From an uncultured Bacilli bacterium (GTDB lineage Bacteria > Bacillota_I > Bacilli_A > RF39 > UBA660): a stretch of DNA of 7,369 nucleotides. The DNA lies in assembly GCA_934086355.1 (NCBI GenBank), contig CAKOID010000034.1, forward strand, positions 1 to 7,369, in the 5' to 3' direction. Each line of letters starts with the position of its first letter. The stretch's first letter is position 1. The position numbers and the translations under genes are program-made. The notes under the pieces are model-generated. The model saw only the letters and a program-made list of their open reading frames with translations, ran no database searches and was not told where the DNA came from. Shown in pieces: positions 1-5,295 of the stretch.

Positions 1-90
1 TATAAAAGTGAAACTGGCATTAATCAAGTAATGAAAGAATTTATAAATATAGGACAATTGACCATTGATAAAGAACTTAGTATAAGATAA
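1..90 (+). CDS. C-terminal end of an unrecognised protein (5' partial)
   Basis: The frame beginning at base 1 is open to a TAA at 88-90 and gives 29 residues that end in GQLTIDKELSIR. The start lies outside the window. The stop is only 29 nt before the proposed start of the next gene, and neither a terminator nor a promoter is visible between them, so the two are probably co-transcribed. The peptide is too short to assign to a family. It could also be chance open frame, although the close spacing and same strand favour a real gene end. Confidence 0.5.
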   Translation, partial: YKSETGINQVMKEFINIGQLTIDKELSIR

Positions 91-109
91 AATTATAAAT
101 AAAAAATGT

Positions 110-115
110 GGTGAT
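110..115 (+). promoter_or_regulatory. Shine-Dalgarno GGTGAT that decides a TTG start
   Basis: GGTGAT at 110-115 matches the right half of the Bacillus-type SD AGGAGGTGAT and is followed by the 4-nt spacer GAAT and TTG at 120. The same layout (GGTGAT, 4-5 nt, start codon) precedes the genes at 5296 and 5910. The in-frame GTG at 108 and ATG at 114 overlap this SD and have no SD of their own, so TTG 120 is preferred. Confidence 0.6.
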
Positions 116-119
116 GAAT

Positions 120-788
120 TTGAAAAGATATAACGGTGAATTTTATATAATGGAATATGAAGAAACTGAAGAAAAAAATCTCAAATTATTTGTAGATGTA
201 CTAAATAAGAGTTATCAAGAAATTATTAATTTTTTCAATTTAAAAAAATTAGAAAAAAAGATTACAATAAAACTTTGGAATAATGTTAACAATTTTAGAA
301 ATTATAATAAAAATAAGCTTAATTTCGATGATCAAGAATGGATAGTTGCAAGAACATATTATAATGATATGGAAATAGACATTTTAACATTAGAAGAACG
401 TAGAAAATGTAAAGGGCATAATAATGATAATATTGATACATTATTAAAATGTTTGATTCATGAATTTGTACATATATGCCATTTAAATTATAGTGCAAAC
501 ACTCTAAAATGGTATGGTGAGACACTAGCAGTTATATTATCTAAACAATATAACAATTGTGAATTACATATTGATTGTACGTTAGACGAGTTATTAAATA
601 AAAATATAAATTATATTAATTATTATACAATAGGAAAATATTTATTTGATACTTATGATAGAAAATATATTTTAGAACTATTGAGAGATAAAAAATTATT
701 AGAAGAACAAACACCAATTATATATGAAAAGGCAAAATTATATATAAGGAATAATAAACTTAATAAACAAAATGTAATGAAATATTAA
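120..788 (+). CDS. Peptidase MA-like HExxH...E putative zinc metallohydrolase
   Basis: A 222-residue soluble protein when started at TTG 120; GTG 108 or ATG 114 would add two to four residues. The centre carries HEFVH (H114, E115, H118) and, 16 residues later, WYGETLA with E134. This is the HExxH + W-x-x-E-x-x-A layout of the peptidase MA (gluzincin) superfamily, where the two His and the downstream Glu bind zinc and the HExxH Glu is catalytic. The N-terminal half (helix about 18-40, then strand-like ITIKLW and MEIDIL) fits the usual substructure before the active site. No signal peptide or membrane segment is seen, so the protein is probably cytoplasmic. The substrate cannot be inferred. It follows a partial gene closely and precedes a small ORF by 17 nt, suggesting an operon that ends at the 1116 terminator. 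The family call rests on motif and spacing only. Confidence 0.7.
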   Translation: MKRYNGEFYIMEYEETEEKNLKLFVDVLNKSYQEIINFFNLKKLEKKITIKLWNNVNNFRNYNKNKLNFDDQEWIVARTYYNDMEIDILTLEERRKCKGHNNDNIDTLLKCLIHEFVHICHLNYSANTLKWYGETLAVILSKQYNNCELHIDCTLDELLNKNINYINYYTIGKYLFDTYDRKYILELLRDKKLLEEQTPIIYEKAKLYIRNNKLNKQNVMKY

Positions 789-805
789 ATAAAGTACATG
801 AATAT

Positions 806-1030
806 ATGGAATATGAAGCAGTTGACTATTATTCATTAAATGAAACAACACTACTATATTTAGTAGCAACTAATCTAGAAATAGAAAAGACTTTATTAAA
901 GTATGATAGTATATCAGAAGAACATTATCAAGGAATAATGAAAGAGGCACGTTTTTTGTTAGATGCATCTAAATTAAGCTTTAATGATAGATTAAATTAT
1001 AACAATATAAAAAAAATACTTGATATTTAG
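806..1030 (+). CDS. Small helical hypothetical protein, possibly a decaying gene
   Basis: A 74-residue acidic, helix-rich product of unknown family. It begins 17 nt after the previous stop. No Shine-Dalgarno precedes ATG 806, so translation would depend on coupling to the upstream gene. The frame is open further upstream to about 767 with no standard start codon. It ends at TAG 1028-1030, but the same frame then runs on without a stop for 32 more codons. That extension is Lys/Gln/Thr/Glu-rich and contains SRSQTPEKKTENHKK. It ends at TAA 1127-1129, inside the terminator stem. Lack of an SD and a possible premature amber codon suggest a damaged gene whose original end may have been 1129. No motif reveals a function. 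Confidence 0.45.
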   Translation: MEYEAVDYYSLNETTLLYLVATNLEIEKTLLKYDSISEEHYQGIMKEARFLLDASKLSFNDRLNYNNIKKILDI

Positions 1031-1115
1031 AAAGATACTCAATCAAGAAGTCAAACACCGGAAAAAAAAACAGAAAATCATAAAAAATGTAAGATAATAA
1101 AATTAGTTAAAAATG

Positions 1116-1156
1116 AACAAAGAGATTAACAAAAGTAATCTTTTTGTTTTATTTTT
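1116..1156 (+). terminator. Intrinsic terminator after the peptidase MA-like unit
   Basis: An 11-bp stem (1118-1128 with 1136-1146, one G·T pair), a 7-nt loop ACAAAAG, and a T-rich tail TTTTATTTTTTC. The stem core AGATTA...TAATCT and the loop closely resemble the terminators at 3548 and 5184. Confidence 0.85.
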
Positions 1157-1193
1157 TCAAATTTAAGACCTAGTAAGATGATTTAGTATATGA

Positions 1194-1500
1194 CTAATAA
1201 TAATATTATGTCGCCTTAATCAGTTAAAAAAGTCCGGCTACAAGTGAAAATATTGTTAGCGATGAAGATTATTTTGTTATTAAATTACATAGAAATCTTC
1301 CTATGAATGTAACCAAAAATACTCATGATAAAATTCAAAAACTATTTGATAAGTTTAGTTATCAATATGATTTTAAATGCGAAGATGTTGTGGAAATATT
1401 TAAAGTAAAAAAATCTAGAGCATCAGAAGTTATTGCCTTATTGTTAGACTCAAACTCGATTGAACAATCAGAGCCAACTAAATATAAATTTAAAAAATAG
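1194..1500 (+). pseudogene. C-terminal remnant of an AlbA_2/HATPase_c_4-type ATP-binding regulator
   Basis: The frame 1228-1500 encodes DEDYFVIKLHRN followed by a winged-helix-like tail (helix IQKLFDKF, helix EDVVEIFKV, then KKSRASEVIALLLDS and a basic YKFKK end). A strand of the type F-x-V-x-L-x-R followed by a small winged helix is how many AlbA_2/HATPase_c_4 putative transcriptional regulators end. A different frame just upstream (1194-1244) reads LIIILCRLNQLKKSGYK, resembling the NPLI...RLG..EK.G segment that precedes this part in the family. The switch near 1244 therefore looks like a frameshift. The only ATG in the downstream frame, at 1303, would give 65 residues and has no SD. The N-terminal nucleotide-binding domain is absent. 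The ends of the remnant are approximate and the family call is from memory of motifs. Confidence 0.5.
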
Positions 1501-1512
1501 CGATACTAAACG

Positions 1513-1872
1513 TTGCAACAAATTATATTGCTTTTTACAAGTTCTATTAAAAAGCATTTGCAAACAAGAGAAAATATTAATACTAAATCATTAGAAGTAC
1601 CAGATAAGAGATTACTTAAAATAACTTTAAGAAATATCTATATATATAGATATTACTATGGAATATTTTCATTAGTGGTACATTTAGAAATGTTATTAGC
1701 TAAAAATATACCTAACTATTTATCAGTAATAATAGGATTAAATACATTTTTAATATTTATAATTTTCTATATATATAGTTTTATAAGAGTATTAAAAAAT
1801 AAGCAATTACTATATGATAAAATATTAAATATAAAGTATGTAAGTACTATAAAAGTAAATAATGTAGATTAA
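1513..1872 (+). CDS. Small hypothetical membrane protein, two predicted TM helices
   Basis: A 119-residue frame beginning at TTG 1513, just after an in-frame stop at 1507. No SD precedes it, and the next in-frame ATG (codon 60) lies inside a hydrophobic segment, so the start is doubtful. Residues 45-63 and 69-91 are strongly hydrophobic and aromatic, separated by the short polar turn AKNIPN, and followed by a basic stretch RVLKNK. This predicts a helical hairpin in the membrane with a basic cytoplasmic flank. The TAA stop sits inside the loop of the following terminator. No family was recognised. It may be the 3' part of a larger broken gene, since it lies directly after the pseudogene remnant. 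Confidence 0.4.
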   Translation: MQQIILLFTSSIKKHLQTRENINTKSLEVPDKRLLKITLRNIYIYRYYYGIFSLVVHLEMLLAKNIPNYLSVIIGLNTFLIFIIFYIYSFIRVLKNKQLLYDKILNIKYVSTIKVNNVD

Positions 1873-1895
1873 TATAGTCTATGTTTTTTTTCTTT
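1861..1895 (+). terminator. Intrinsic terminator overlapping the end of the membrane ORF
   Basis: An 8-bp stem (1861-1868 with 1878-1885, including two G·T pairs), a 9-nt loop, and an uninterrupted T run through 1891. The TAA stop of the preceding ORF falls at the edge of the loop. Confidence 0.6.
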
Positions 1896-1897
1896 AT

Positions 1898-1922
1898 CCT
1901 CTTAAGTCTAGGTCTTAAGAGG
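1898..1922 (+). repeat. Perfect inverted repeat (hairpin 1)
   Basis: CCTCTTAAG at 1898-1906 pairs perfectly with CTTAAGAGG at 1914-1922 around a 7-nt loop TCTAGGT. No T tract follows on either strand, so it is not a standard terminator. It directly abuts the next hairpin. Confidence 0.75.
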
Positions 1923-1955
1923 TAATTTAGAGCCTATTATATAGTCTCTAAATTA
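1923..1955 (+). repeat. Long near-perfect inverted repeat (hairpin 2)
   Basis: TAATTTAGAG at 1923-1932 pairs over 10 bp with CTCTAAATTA at 1946-1955. Inside, after one C/T mismatch (1933/1945), CTAT pairs with ATAG around the loop TAT, so almost all 33 nt are paired. It begins at the base next to the end of hairpin 1. There is no T tract downstream. Confidence 0.75.
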
Positions 1956-1975
1956 AAAGTTTTATATTGCATTAT

Positions 1976-2020
1976 ATATAAGTAATAGATATATGCTAAG
2001 TCATTATCAATTACTTATAT
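1976..2020 (+). repeat. 11-bp inverted repeat upstream of the metallopeptidase promoter
   Basis: ATATAAGTAAT at 1976-1986 and ATTACTTATAT at 2010-2020 are perfect complements around a 23-nt spacer. In such AT-rich DNA part of this could be chance, but it is the third dyad in 125 nt. Confidence 0.5.
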
Positions 2021-2063
2021 TACATATAATTATCTAATAAAGCGTAAAGTATTTTATATAAAC

Positions 2064-2093
2064 TTATGAAAATATAAATATATATGATATAAT
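2064..2093 (+). promoter_or_regulatory. Extended -10 promoter for the metallopeptidase/ART-like operon
   Basis: TG at 2085-2086, one base, then a consensus TATAAT at 2088-2093 make an extended -10. A weak -35 (TTATGA, 2064-2069) lies 18 bp upstream. Transcription would start near 2100, leaving a leader of about 40 nt that contains AGGAGG at 2132-2137, five bases before ATG 2142. Confidence 0.6.
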
Positions 2094-2141
2094 ATATCAA
2101 AAAAGCAAAAATTATTATTAATATGTTTATAGGAGGCTGAC

Positions 2142-2945
2142 ATGGAAAAATTTATTGAAAGAGTAAAAGTAGAATCAAATATTCATAAATTTATAAAAGA
2201 GGATTTAATTTACCAATTAATAGATTATTTTAAAAAGGATTATACTAAGATGGATTATCCCCAAAATATAAATAATCCTCTAGGCATAGTTCTTGAGTTT
2301 TATAAAAGTTATAATAAAGAATACTACAAAATCATTTTAGAAGGAATAAATAGTAACAGAATTATCATAAATAAAAACGAAACTAAAAGTTTAGTTGATA
2401 CAAATAATAGAAGAGCATTTATAAGACTTTCTGGAAATGATTCTGACATTTTCATACTGGCTCATGAATTTGCTCATTATATTGACAGAAGTTCTAATCC
2501 ACCAATAATTCCTGATAAGTATAGTTTTCTTTGTGAAGTATTTTCATTTTATATTGAAAAGCAATTAGAACTTTGGCTTAATCACAAAGAATTTTATGAA
2601 TTAATTCAAGCAAGAAGAAATAATAGAATGTATTATGAAGAAAAAATGCTAAATGCTATAGAATATGAACTATTGTGTGAAAAATTATATATTCAAAATG
2701 GACAAATAAATATAAAAGATTTAGATGTCAATAAAGCTAGAAGACTAATGCGTTATGATTATGATTTAAATATTGGCTTAGTTAATTATCTATTACGTTA
2801 TCCTTTAGCAAATCTTCTTTCAGATTATTTATTAAATAATAATTTGGTTAAAAATGATGTGGATATTTGGAGTATCTGTTTGAATACTAATTTATATAAA
2901 ATTGTAACAGATCAAAATATAAATAAAAAAATGAGAGCTATTTAA
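2142..2945 (+). CDS. Putative gluzincin zinc metallopeptidase (HEFAH...E)
   Basis: A 267-residue protein with an excellent start: AGGAGG, a 5-nt spacer, then ATG. Residues 105-112 read FILAHEFAH, with H108, E109 and H112 forming HExxH. E132 in CEVFSFYIEK follows 20 residues later and is the expected third zinc ligand, a layout like M3-type oligopeptidases (HEFGH...E..S...E). At under 300 residues it is much shorter than full M3 enzymes, so it is at most a compact relative. The segment before the motif, RRAFIRLSGND, resembles the strand preceding the M3 active site. The C-terminal third is helical with no known domain. No signal peptide or membrane segment is present, so it is likely cytoplasmic. 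It is followed 51 nt later by an ART-like gene with no terminator between them, so the two probably form one operon. The metal-site call is firm; family and substrate are not. Confidence 0.7.
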   Translation: MEKFIERVKVESNIHKFIKEDLIYQLIDYFKKDYTKMDYPQNINNPLGIVLEFYKSYNKEYYKIILEGINSNRIIINKNETKSLVDTNNRRAFIRLSGNDSDIFILAHEFAHYIDRSSNPPIIPDKYSFLCEVFSFYIEKQLELWLNHKEFYELIQARRNNRMYYEEKMLNAIEYELLCEKLYIQNGQINIKDLDVNKARRLMRYDYDLNIGLVNYLLRYPLANLLSDYLLNNNLVKNDVDIWSICLNTNLYKIVTDQNINKKMRAI

Positions 2946-2996
2946 CTATGCATCAAATATTATGTAACAAATTAAGATAGGAAAGGAAAAATAAAT

Positions 2997-3569
2997 ATGA
3001 ATTATGTATATCATGGAAGTAGTATTCCTAACTTAGAAGTAATTAAAAAACATAAAAGTACTCATATGAAGGAATGGGTATATGCCTGTCATTCAAAAGG
3101 AATAGCAACAATTTTCCTATCAAAACAAGGTAGTGACTTATTTTATTCATTATCAGGAGACGGAAAAAATTATCCAGTAGAACTAGTAGAAAGAAAGCCT
3201 GGTATGTTTAAGAAGATATTTAATTGTTCCGGATATATTTATAAACTAGATGCATCTAATTTTAAAGAAAACCAAACTGGATGGTCAGCAGAAGTAGTAA
3301 GCAGTGCAGATGAAAAAGTAATATCTTCTGAATATATAGATAATGTTTATGATGAATTAATTAAATTAGATAAAGAAGGATTAATAAAATTATATTTATA
3401 TCCAAATAGACCTGATTATTTTCTTATAGACAACAGTGATTTAATTACCAAAGTATTAAGATGGTATAAGAATGGATTTAATATAAATAACTTTTATAAT
3501 ATATATCCCGAATTAAAAGATAAGTTTATAGAAGAATTAGAAAATTCAAAAGGAATTAGCAAAGGTTAG
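2997..3569 (+). CDS. Putative ADP-ribosyltransferase-like fold protein
   Basis: A 190-residue cytoplasmic-looking protein. ATG 2997 follows the purine-rich SD AGGAAAGGA (2979-2987) by 9 nt. The N-terminus reads YVYHGSSIPNL (Y5-H6-G7-S8), then WVYACHSKGIATIF (residues 27-40). Next come GYIYKLD (79-85) and WSAEVVSSADEKVI (96-109). A Y-H-G-S/T opening and a later [VI]YA segment before a short helix are the H and Y motifs of the H-Y-E (PARP/KptA-like) ADP-ribosyltransferase clade. E99 or E112 could be the third residue, but which one is unclear. The gene is the second of a two-gene operon with a metallopeptidase, and its stop lies in the stem of a terminator. The assignment is inference from short motifs and could be wrong; DUF3990-like or other ART-related uncharacterised families are alternatives. 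Confidence 0.5.
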   Translation: MNYVYHGSSIPNLEVIKKHKSTHMKEWVYACHSKGIATIFLSKQGSDLFYSLSGDGKNYPVELVERKPGMFKKIFNCSGYIYKLDASNFKENQTGWSAEVVSSADEKVISSEYIDNVYDELIKLDKEGLIKLYLYPNRPDYFLIDNSDLITKVLRWYKNGFNINNFYNIYPELKDKFIEELENSKGISKG

Positions 3570-3580
3570 TCTCTTTTTTA
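3548..3580 (+). terminator. Intrinsic terminator ending the metallopeptidase/ART-like operon
   Basis: The stem runs 3548-3558 with 3567-3577 (one A/C mismatch and G·T pairs), with an 8-nt loop and a T run from 3574. The TAG stop of the preceding gene is the first part of the 3' arm. Sequence is close to the terminator at 5184 (both contain TAGTCTCTTTTT). Confidence 0.6.
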
Positions 3581-3587
3581 ATAACTA

Positions 3588-3609
3588 TGATATATTAATG
3601 TTGTATAAT
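3588..3609 (+). promoter_or_regulatory. Possible promoter for the DUF4238-like gene
   Basis: Two overlapping candidates exist. TG-A-TATATT (3588-3596) is an extended -10-like site, and TATAAT (3604-3609) is a consensus -10 that would place the start almost on the SD. No clear -35 is seen. A promoter is expected here because a terminator lies immediately upstream. Confidence 0.35.
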
Positions 3610-3616
3610 ACATATG

Positions 3617-3621
3617 AGGAG
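3617..3621 (+). promoter_or_regulatory. Shine-Dalgarno AGGAG selecting ATG 3628
   Basis: AGGAG at 3617-3621 is followed by 6 nt and ATG at 3628. The in-frame ATG at 3598 has only the terminator tail and AT-rich DNA before it, so 3628 is the better start. Confidence 0.75.
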
Positions 3622-3627
3622 ACATAT

Positions 3628-4656
3628 ATGGATGAATTAAAAGAATTTTTGAGAAAGAATAACACATTATTTGATATTGGAATTATAAACAATGGTTATT
3701 TTCGCAAATTACCAAAGCCTTTTAAAGACAAACAAGTAATTAGATTTAAATGGAAAAAAAATTCAATTAAAAAATTACTATTTAATTTAAATAAAATAGG
3801 GATAATATTAAAAGAAAATGCAATGGGATATTATAGTGCATTGTATGATATAAAAGGAACAGACAATCAAGTTTTTATAATATATGCTGTTGATTCACAT
3901 GTTCAGCTTCCTAAATTGCTATTAAAAAATTATAGGACAAATTATGACTTGTTTTATTTAAATACATCTTCAAATAAAATTATAAAAACTTCTGCTAAGA
4001 ATTATAATGCAAGTTTTGGATATTTTTCATTAGCATTTGAGGAATACTTAAGCGCAACTTATGAAAAAATAATATCTAGTATTATAGAAATGTTTATTCC
4101 GTTTTTAAATCAAGAAGTAAGAACTATTACCCTAAAAGACTTTAATACAAGTATAAATAAATTGTTTTTTATGGCACTTATCAGGAATCCAAAATATATA
4201 AAAGAAATAAATGAACATAGTTTAACAGCTCAATTATTTGATGGTGGATATGATGCAGAATATTTAGCAAAAGTAGGAGAAAAAATGAATACCAATTTCA
4301 TCAAAGGATATACTCCTATTCCATTAGTAAATATAACAAATAAAAATCTAGTAACAATTAAATCACTTATTTCGAATTTATCTATAGATGATAGAATTGA
4401 GTGTATGGTAATGTTACTGCACCCAAAATTTGCAATAGCATTAGTTCCAGATGATTATTATAACAAAATGTTGAATGAGCAGGGGGAGCAGACTTACTTA
4501 CGATTGAATGATGAAAAAACTTTAATTAGAATGAATAAACAAATTTATAATTGTGCAAAATTTAATAACGATGATGTAATTGGTATAAAAGAAGATTTAG
4601 ATGACCTGGTTGAATATATGGATAAGCAACATGGTAAGGAAGAGTGCAAGACGTGA
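3628..4656 (+). CDS. DUF4238-like protein with an N-terminal extension
   Basis: A 342-residue soluble protein. The longer reading from ATG 3598 would add 10 residues and lacks an SD. Residues 91-101 read HVQLPKLLLKNY, the H-x-x-P-x-x-x-L-[KR]-N-[FY] signature that opens DUF4238 proteins. It is followed by a strand pair (DLFYLN, NKIIKTSAKN), an acidic helix (FEEYLSATYEKIISSIIEM), and near the end MLLHPKFAIALVP and MNKQIYNCAKFNNDDVIG. The last two resemble the C-terminal 'plsPk.al' strand and 'lN...a...vi' segment of that family. DUF4238 normally starts with the H-x-x-P motif, so the first 90 residues are an added domain that I do not recognise. The biochemical function of DUF4238 is not established to my knowledge. 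The gene appears monocistronic; it follows a terminator and is separated from the next gene by about 195 nt. The TGA stop is genuine. Confidence 0.6.
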   Translation: MDELKEFLRKNNTLFDIGIINNGYFRKLPKPFKDKQVIRFKWKKNSIKKLLFNLNKIGIILKENAMGYYSALYDIKGTDNQVFIIYAVDSHVQLPKLLLKNYRTNYDLFYLNTSSNKIIKTSAKNYNASFGYFSLAFEEYLSATYEKIISSIIEMFIPFLNQEVRTITLKDFNTSINKLFFMALIRNPKYIKEINEHSLTAQLFDGGYDAEYLAKVGEKMNTNFIKGYTPIPLVNITNKNLVTIKSLISNLSIDDRIECMVMLLHPKFAIALVPDDYYNKMLNEQGEQTYLRLNDEKTLIRMNKQIYNCAKFNNDDVIGIKEDLDDLVEYMDKQHGKEECKT

Positions 4657-4762
4657 TTTTAGAGAAATATTAAATTGTGTGCATATATGTAATTAGTCAC
4701 TAAATACAGTTTTAATATAAAAAATATATAATAAATATAAAATTCATATTCTGTATTATTGC

Positions 4763-4777
4763 TATTGTGTCACAATA
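4763..4777 (+). promoter_or_regulatory. 15-bp perfect palindrome, candidate operator
   Basis: TATTGTG-T-CACAATA is a perfect 7-bp dyad around one central base. It covers the predicted -35 of the next gene, which is where a repressor site would act. Half-site TTGTG/CACAA is seen in several regulator families (Rex and others), but the half-site spacing here does not match a known consensus, so no regulator is assigned. Confidence 0.45.
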
Positions 4778-4795
4778 AAAGAAAAAAATTATAAT
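4767..4795 (+). promoter_or_regulatory. Predicted promoter for the 96-aa orphan gene
   Basis: A consensus -10 TATAAT lies at 4790-4795. A 4/6 -35 (GTGTCA, 4767-4772) sits 17 bp upstream and is embedded in the palindrome at 4763-4777. The transcript would begin near 4802, giving a leader of about 50 nt. Confidence 0.5.
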
Positions 4796-4851
4796 ATTAT
4801 ATTAATAATACATAATCAAATTGAAATGAAGAAAGGAAAGATGATAATTAT

Positions 4852-5142
4852 ATGAATGCTACTGATTTCAAAAAGTATTATGGAGATAGAAAATATAAAG
4901 AAAAACAAATTGAACTAGAGAAAATAGATTTTACAAATTTTGAAAAGAAAAGAATGTTAAGAGAGATAAATAAGTACGCAATGGAAAAAGAATTTGATTT
5001 ATATCACGATTTAATGGACGATATAATGGATAGTCATCCAGATTGGTTTAATATGTTAACGTTTAACAAAAAAGAAAATAAATTCATTCTTGATTATATA
5101 AAATCAAAAAATAGAATCAAACATAAAAGGCAGATTAATTAA
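4852..5142 (+). CDS. Hypothetical 96-aa basic helical protein
   Basis: A small charged protein, mostly predicted helix, with a Lys/Arg-rich C-terminus (KSKNRIKHKRQIN) and an aromatic-acidic centre (LYHDLMDDIMDSHPDWFNML). No signal peptide, membrane segment, metal motif or recognisable helix-turn-helix is visible. The SD is AGGAAAG at 4834-4840, about 11 nt before ATG 4852, slightly far. ATG 4841 is out of frame and stops after four codons. It stands alone between its own predicted promoter and a strong terminator. The basic tail would be compatible with nucleic-acid binding, but that is only a composition argument. I do not recognise a family. Confidence 0.65.
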   Translation: MNATDFKKYYGDRKYKEKQIELEKIDFTNFEKKRMLREINKYAMEKEFDLYHDLMDDIMDSHPDWFNMLTFNKKENKFILDYIKSKNRIKHKRQIN

Positions 5143-5183
5143 TAAATTATTATATGATACGTAATAATATATACTTATAACTT

Positions 5184-5218
5184 AGGAGATTAACAAAAAC
5201 TAGTCTCTTTTTGTTTTT
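5184..5218 (+). terminator. Intrinsic terminator after the 96-aa gene
   Basis: GAGATTA at 5186-5192 pairs with TAGTCTC at 5201-5207 (one T·G), extended by G·T and A-T to 9 bp, with the loop ACAAAAAC and the tail TTTTTGTTTTT. The sequence is nearly the same as the terminators at 1116 and 3548. Confidence 0.85.
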
Positions 5219-5227
5219 ACTAAAAAA

Positions 5228-5236
5228 TGTTATAAT
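5228..5236 (+). promoter_or_regulatory. Extended -10 promoter for the response regulator gene
   Basis: TG-T-TATAAT is a full extended -10 just after the terminator T tract. At 17-bp spacing the -35 position holds only TTTTTG, so the promoter would rely on the extended element. The leader would be about 50 nt and contains GAGGTGAT at 5283-5290 before ATG 5296. Confidence 0.55.
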
Positions 5237-5295
5237 ATAACTATATTTAATATTCATTTAATAAATAAATTATATATTTAAAGAGGTGATTAACT

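Noticed and set aside
319..525. 68-codon minus-strand open frame
   Set aside because: It lies inside the peptidase MA-like gene, has no SD, and its composition is the antisense of a convincing coding sequence.
2050..2130. AT-rich tract as a replication or transfer origin
   Set aside because: No iterated binding sites or adjacent replication or mobilisation gene are present. The tract is explained by a promoter and by the general base composition.
3598..3627. Upstream ATG as start of the DUF4238-like gene
   Set aside because: It would place the start next to the terminator T tract without any SD, whereas ATG 3628 has AGGAG at ideal spacing.
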